Assembly (NCBI GenBank): GCA_949775045.1
Contig: OX459104.1
Coordinates: 7,295,427-7,359,426, forward strand
DNA length: 64,000 nt
Source of the DNA: Metridium senile
Taxonomy: Eukaryota > Cnidaria > Anthozoa > Actiniaria > Metridiidae
Direction: 5' to 3'
This document shows positions 59,801 to 64,000 of the stretch, one piece after another (position 1 is the stretch's first letter; the number at the start of each line of letters is the position of its first letter). A program made the translations under genes and the position numbers. A model generated the notes under the pieces. The model saw nothing but the letters and a program-made list of their open reading frames with translations, did not search any database and was not told where the DNA came from.

Positions 59801-62800
59801 TCGACACTCCGTTTGAAGATATCCCAGAGAGAGAAATGAACAAAGACGAAAGTACGTATAAACTACATTATTTCATATATAAATCGCTAAATTGTCTTCT
59901 ACATCACCAGCAACATCACCATCATGAACACAGCTGGTTCCTGTCATCATATCATCATCACCATCATTATTATAATAATCATAGTAGTCATCATCATCGT
60001 TATTATAATAATCATCACTATTACCATCGTCATCATTACCATCTTCATCGTCATCATCATCGTTATTATAATAATCATCACTATTATCATCGTCATCATT
60101 ACCATCTTCATCGTCATCATCATCGTTATTATAATAATCATCACTATTATCATCGTCATCGTTACCATCTTCATCGTCATCATCATCGTTATTATAATAA
60201 TCATCACTATTATCATCGTCATCATTACCATCTTCATCGTCATCATCATCGTTATTATAATAATCATCACTATTATCATCGTCATCATTACCATCTTCAT
60301 CGTCATCATCATCGTTATTATAATAATCATCACTATTATCATCGTCATCATTACCATCTTCATCGTCATCATCATCGTTATTATAATAATCATCACTATT
60401 ATCATCGTCATCATTACCATCTTCATCGTCATCATCATCGTTATTATAATAATCATCACTATTATCATCGTCATCATTACCATCTTCATCGTCATCATCA
60501 TCGTTATTATAATAATCATCACTATTATCATCGTCATCATTACCATCTTCATCGTCATCATCATCGTTATTATAATAATCATCACTAATATCATCGTCAT
60601 CATTACCATCTTCATCGTCATCATCATCGTTATTATAATAATCATCACTATTATCATCGTCATCATTACCATCTTCATCGTCATCATCATCGTTATTATA
60701 ATAATCATCACTATTATCATCGTCATCATTACCATCTTCATCGTCATCATCATCGTTATTATAATAATCATCACTATTATCATCGTCATCATTACCATCT
60801 TCATCGTCATCATCATCGTTATTATAATAATCATCACTATTATCATCGTCATCATTACCATCTTCATCGTCATCATCATCGTTATTATAATAATCATCAC
60901 TATTATCATCGTCATCATTACCATCTTCATCGTCATCATCATCGTTATTATAATAATCATCACAATTATCATCGTCATCATTACCATCTTCATCGTCATC
61001 ATCATCGTTATTATAATAATCATCACTAATATCATCGTCATCATTACCATCTTCATCGTCATCATCATCGGTATTATAATAATCATCACTATTATCATCG
61101 TCATCATTACCATCTTCATCGTCATCATCATCGTTATTATAATAATCATCACTATTATCATCGTCATCATTACCATCTTCATCGTCATCATCATCGTTAT
61201 TATAATAATCATCACTATTATCATCGTCATCATTACCATCTTCATCGTCATCATCATCGTTATTATAATAATCATCACTATTATCATCGTCATCATTACC
61301 ATCTTCATCGTCATCATCATCGTTATTATAATAATCATCACTAATATCATCGTCATCATTACCATCTTCATCGTCATCATCATCGGTATTATAATAATCA
61401 TCACTATTATCATCGTCATCATTACCATCTTCATCGTCATCATCATCGTTATTATAATAATCATCACTATTATCATCGTCATCATTACCATCTTCATCGT
61501 CATCTTCGTCACCATCATCACCATCGTAATCATCATTATCACCACCATCATTATTATAATAATCATATGAGTAGTCATCATCATCGTCATCATAATAATC
61601 AATACTATTACCATCGTCATCATTACCATCATCATTGTCATCTTCTTCACCATCATCACCATCGTCATCATCATTATCACCATCATCATTATTATAATAA
61701 TTATAGTAGTCATCATCATCGTCATCATAATAATCATCACTATTACCATCGTCATCGTTACCATCATCAATGTTATCTTTGTCATCATCGTCATCATCAT
61801 CATCACCGTCATCATCATTATCACCAGAAATGTTCCCTTGTCATTATCATTATTATTTCAACCACAACCGTTATAATCATCATCTTTGCCGTAATATTAC
61901 TGGTCACTTTCACACTTTGATCGTCATCTTCATATTTTTATCATCATCATCATATCATCATCATCATCATCATCAACATTATATCATATCATGAACATCA
62001 TATCATCATCATTATCATCAACATTATATCATATCATGAACATCATATCATCATCATTATCATCATTGTTGTCATCCTTCCATGATCTTCACTATCATCA
62101 TTAGCATCACGAGTGCGATGATGATGATACTATTATAGTGCGTATATTTATCAAACTTTGTATTCTTTTCAAACAGGTCCAGCTTCACGTGTAAATTTCT
62201 CGTCTTCACCTCCTCAAGAATATCAATTCACCTTAGATCGACCAAGCACCACCGACTCACAATCTTACTTAAAGTCATTTCCTGGTACAACACCACAGAA
62301 ACTGTCCAGGATGTCACGGACACGAGATAGAGAAATACTGGTAACACCCAGGGTAAGTACCCCACCCCTACCCCCACAATCCTACTTAAAGTCATTTCCT
62401 GGTACAACACCACAGAAACTGTCCAGGATGTCACGGACACGAGGAAGAGAAATACTGGTAACACCCAGGGTAAGTACCCCACCCCTACCCCCACAATCCT
62501 ACTTAAAGTCATTTCCTGGTACAACACCACAGAAACTGTCCAGGATGTCACGGAAATTACCTCCAAAACCATGCAATTTCAGGCATTAACAAGGAGACCG
62601 GTAGACGTTAGCATGTAACATGTGAACCTTTTTGATTTGATTTCATGGTCTTAGTGTTCTTACTCATCCATTAAACGATTAACTGAGGAGAATGTTATAA
62701 CTTTGTATTTATTTCGGTTTATAACTGTTAGGCTTCGCGTCCTCTCGGATAAGGACGTTAAATTGGAGGTCCCGTCTCGCTAACCATTAATTTGGGGGAC

Positions 62801-63461
62801 GTAAAAGAACCACTGAGGACGCAGGTCACCACCATCCTCAGTGAAAGGCCTACAGTTACACTAATTTATACTAATTACTAACAGCTAACTATAATGTGTA
62901 AAGCGCATTTGAATATATACACATAGAAAGTGCGCTATATAAATGCATTATCATTATCATTATCATTATCCATCCCCCAGCGTAACCACGGCGTAATCTT
63001 TGTCTCGCATGAAAATATACACATTATGCTCTATCGATTTGTACAGTCTGTGAAATACAAATGCTAATAATGATATTTTGATAGGATGTTCACAATGCCA
63101 GCGCTAAGATAGAGAATCTAAACTGGGAAATTGAAACACAGGTAAGTTTGAAGATTGTGTATACGGTGTATCGATCGTACCCTGGATATCAGAAGTTTGA
63201 GAAGTAGCACAGTTTAGAGTTGTTTCGAGAACTATTTCGCGTCTAGGGACTTGTCAGAAATTAGCAGGGGGGGGGGGGGGGGGGAGGGGGGTGGCTACTG
63301 GGGCAGGTCATCACTTTTTAAGAACCTAAAAAGGGAGGGTCACAAAATAATAAACCACCAAAAATGAGGATTGAGACACTGTGACATAGGGTAGGGTCAA
63401 GATATTATGATCCTTTACTTTGGGAGGGTCATGAAATTTTCATCACTTCATTTCAAAACCC

Positions 63462-63504
<43 letters not shown>

Positions 63505-64000
63505 TGCTAATTTCTGACAAGTCCCCTATTTGAATTTGTATGGTAGAATTGTGTGTACTGTAATTTGTTCGGTATAATTAGCTCCACAAACCTCGGGCTC
63601 GTCGCTTAGCGACTATAGATTATCATCGCTTGGCGACTCAATTTCTCATTGCCTCTCGACTCGTTTATATACCTTAGAAAAAAGGCAAGCCCGTCTATTT
63701 ATGACGACATTGCCACTTCAATTTATTACATGCGGTATAATTCACAACCTCATTTCCAGGATCATCTCCCTTCGCTTGTGGGTGGGGCGGCACCCAATAG
63801 CGAAGGGAGAGGGCCCTGCATAGGAACAAGTTGATGTACAAGCTGGTTATAACGGGTTTGCAGTTAATTTGTTAAGTTAATTTGTTAAGTTAATTTGTTA
63901 AGTTATGGTTATGGACAGTCCCGAGCAGCATCTTGCAGAGGTTTATTTTCCTTCTTTTATAGAGGACGATAATCTCTACTAAGAAGGATACTTGTAATGT
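50868..64000 (+). CDS. Many-exon protein with degenerate EF-hand-like segment, 3' end outside window
   Basis: Exons with consistent phase: 52481-52555, 53400-53530, 53789-53891, 54580-54621, 55078-55145, 55486-55564, 56523-56594, 57235-57336, 58003-58065, 59327-59431, 59800-59851, 62177-62352, 63085-63141 and 63963-64000 (continuing), about 387 codons. The segment over exons 53789-54621 ('QLYEHEDMLGLVIDEHILL' then 'RTLKACGRS') resembles an EF-hand helix-loop-helix but lacks the canonical calcium ligands. The middle is basic ('KKERRHRRELK') and exon 62177-62352 is Ser/Thr/Pro-rich. A proposed first exon 50868-50889 (MFGKGTW) ends in phase 1, whereas 52481 needs phase 0, so either an exon is missing between them or that exon is read in another frame. 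The family is not recognised. It probably acts inside the cell, since no signal peptide is seen. Confidence 0.75.
51815..52095 (+). mobile_element. tRNA-derived SINE
   Basis: A-box TAGCCTAGTGG (51836-51846) and B-box GGTTTGATTCC (51879-51889) form a tRNA-like head. The body contains 'tctccgggttgtccggtttt' and 'aaaaatcaacatg', then 'ggtagtgagtgtgaacg'. Parts of the body recur near 35940-36040, 49860-49960 and 51735-51800. The tRNA part does not close into a complete acceptor stem, so it is not called a tRNA gene. Confidence 0.75.
52625..52950. repeat. Three R1 repeat heads in tandem
   Basis: 'aactagcgagtaaactagta' plus 'gctgcgtcggtgtttgatat' occurs three times in partial tandem, each followed by 'gtaacaccgtaaaaaat'. 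The last continues into 'tgttgacttaactttactga' and beyond. It lies in an intron of the EF-hand-like gene. Confidence 0.8.
53272..53291. repeat. Poly-G tract
   Basis: About 20 consecutive G in an intron of the EF-hand-like gene. G-quadruplex potential is on the coding strand of the transcript. Confidence 0.9.
53894..54046. mobile_element. Hairpin MITE directly after a splice donor
   Basis: 'gataatagctacagttatat' plus 'gcaaatgattt' through 'gactttcgggc' return inverted as 'gcccgaaag' through 'aaatcatttgcatataactg'. It starts within about 10 bases of the donor of exon 53789-53891, so the first intron bases of this transcript belong to the palindrome or its target. Confidence 0.75.
54140..54476. 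mobile_element. G-rich foldback MITE with 10-base flanking repeat
   Basis: 'ctcccttagaaaatggatag' plus 'gggtgctc' on the left returns inverted as 'gagcacccctatccattttc' on the right, with a long G tract outside the left arm (54172-54193). ATCTCGACAC occurs on both sides (54140-54149 and 54467-54476), a good candidate target-site duplication. Confidence 0.75.
54640..55070. repeat. (GAT)-rich minisatellite
   Basis: Imperfect GATGATG/GGTGATG units fill the intron between exons 54580-54621 and 55078-55145. Long Asp/Met or His/Ser frames on both strands come from the repeat. Confidence 0.9.
55980..56485. mobile_element. pogo/Tigger-like MITE with internal tandem copies of its own terminus
   Basis: The ends are inverted: CGGTGTAACCTCTATTAAG at 55980 and CTTAATAGAGGTACCACTG ending at 56485, flanked by TA (55978-55979 and 56486-56487). 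The CAGTGGTACCTC-type terminus suits pogo-group elements. The interior is about six repeats of about 75 bases, each restarting with 'cctctattaagcggtcacc' or 'cctctattaggcggccaca'. Confidence 0.8.
56615..57145. repeat. Foldback array: three direct units facing three inverted units
   Basis: A unit of about 75 bases ('gttatctagcaccgctgtac', 'tatttgacaaagggcacatt', 'tgcacagggatagcctcaat') occurs three times at 56615-56835. It then occurs three times inverted at 56940-57145, around a central spacer of about 100 bases. The array lies in an intron of the EF-hand-like gene. Confidence 0.85.
57555..57880. mobile_element. R1 repeat split by a nested palindromic MITE (57587-57846)
   Basis: The inner element starts TACACCTATTTCAATTAACG and ends with the exact complement, with TA on each side (57585-57586 and 57847-57848). 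Removing it and one TA restores the R1 consensus 'gttgtaacaccgtaaaaaat'. The arms are about 75 bases and near perfect. The same terminus is seen near 4002 without its partner. Confidence 0.88.
58180..59285. repeat. ATC-rich minisatellite with 87-94 base higher-order unit
   Basis: Units containing 'catcttcgctatcgttatca' and 'cagtcgcatcaccaccatcg' repeat about a dozen times inside the intron between exons 58003-58065 and 59327-59431. It ends in a CCA tract. Frames of 244-367 residues on either strand are all repeat-derived. Confidence 0.93.
59990..61570. repeat. 63-base satellite-like array, about 24 copies
   Basis: The period is exactly 63 bases ('gttattataataatcatcac' at 60062, 60125 and onward), with near-identical copies and a few shared variants ('cactaatatc', 'cggtatta'). 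It lies in the intron between exons 59800-59851 and 62177-62352, and degenerate ATC-rich sequence continues to about 62120. Because 63 is divisible by three, very long open frames (up to 625 residues) appear and should be rejected. Confidence 0.95.
62261..62565 (+). repeat. 117-base tandem repeat of exon end plus splice donor
   Basis: The last part of exon 62177-62352 with its donor and about 27 intron bases is repeated with a 117-base period: full copies from about 62262 and 62379, and a partial one from about 62496. Each full copy has 'acacccagg' followed by 'gtaagt' (donors at 62353 and 62470). Since 117 is 39 codons, use of the second donor would add 39 residues in frame. Confidence 0.9.
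62728..62975 (+). mobile_element. SINE with Nin-DC-like central domain and CR1/L2-type tail
   Basis: 'ggataaggacgttaaattgg' with 'aggtcccgt' and 'gtaaaagaacc' resembles the conserved central domain (Nin-DC type) of invertebrate SINEs. The 3' part has 'tgtaaagcgcatttgaatat', 'gtgcgctatataaatgc' and an (ATTATC)n tail. A tRNA-like head was not clear, so the copy may be 5'-truncated. Confidence 0.6.
63243..63528. mobile_element. Hairpin element with poly-G and poly-C inner flanks
   Basis: 'agggacttgtcagaaattag' with 'cagggg' on the left returns inverted as 'cccctgctaatttctgacaa' on the right. A G tract (63268-63294) and a C tract of over 40 bases (63462-63504) lie just inside the arms. It is similar in build to the G-rich MITE at 54140-54476. 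Confidence 0.8.

Noticed and set aside
59990..61570. Possible CRISPR-like array because of the regular period
   Set aside because: Units are contiguous with no unique spacers, and the setting is an animal intron.
59947..61824. Minus-strand 625-codon and plus-strand 548-codon frames rich in Ile/Val or Met/Thr
   Set aside because: Produced by a 63-base ATC-rich satellite whose period is a multiple of three; there is no start context, domain or splice support.
63760..63834. Terminal exon of the EF-hand-like gene ending at the stop 63832-63834
   Set aside because: The acceptor is reasonable and the phase fits, but the encoded peptide looks like translated non-coding sequence, and a better in-phase exon starts at 63963. 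Kept as a possible alternative end only.

Overview
The window is animal nuclear DNA: AT-rich, intron-dense with GT-AG introns, small exons, and crowded with tRNA-derived SINEs, non-LTR retrotransposon remnants, foldback/MITE-type DNA transposons and long simple repeats. There are no bacterial features. The SINE types and the general texture fit an early-branching invertebrate, most likely a cnidarian (sea anemone or coral); this is an inference, not a placement by marker genes.

Four gene copies can be supported, and all were assembled here by splice-site phase. (1) 2737-14113, plus strand: a small secreted EGF-like protein in seven exons, ending in a Gly/Arg-rich low-complexity tail. It has two 18-base mini-exons that are diverged duplicates of each other. 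(2) 24960-35505, minus strand: a seven-exon gene for about 1875 residues, with two hydrophobic segments, a 19-residue repeat array, a 38-residue repeat array carrying FPPL-type motifs, and a C-terminal region with Cys and His boxes like a ubiquitin-protease-type cysteine peptidase. (3) 38556-49393, minus strand: a tandem second copy of that gene with fewer repeats and a one-base deletion in exon 1. (4) 50868-64000, plus strand: a many-exon gene with a degenerate EF-hand-like segment, running off the window.

Layout: 1-2640 is intergenic and repeat-bearing. 2737-14113 is the EGF-like gene, its introns full of elements. 14149-24530 is a mobile-element graveyard (2.75-kb foldback with TTAA flanks, TA-flanked elements, LINE tails). 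24523-50889 is a tandem segmental duplication with a unit of about 13.3 kb. 50890-64000 is the EF-hand-like gene, whose introns hold MITEs and very long ATC-rich minisatellites.

The duplication is the organising event. The ancestral locus was a head-to-head pair: peptidase-like gene on minus, EF-hand-like gene on plus. Duplication copied the peptidase-like gene, the shared upstream region and a piece of the neighbour's first exon, leaving an orphan exon at 37788-37810. Insertions present in only one copy (31760-32856 in the first; 44468-46145 and 47120-47722 in the second) happened after the duplication and show clean empty sites in the other copy.
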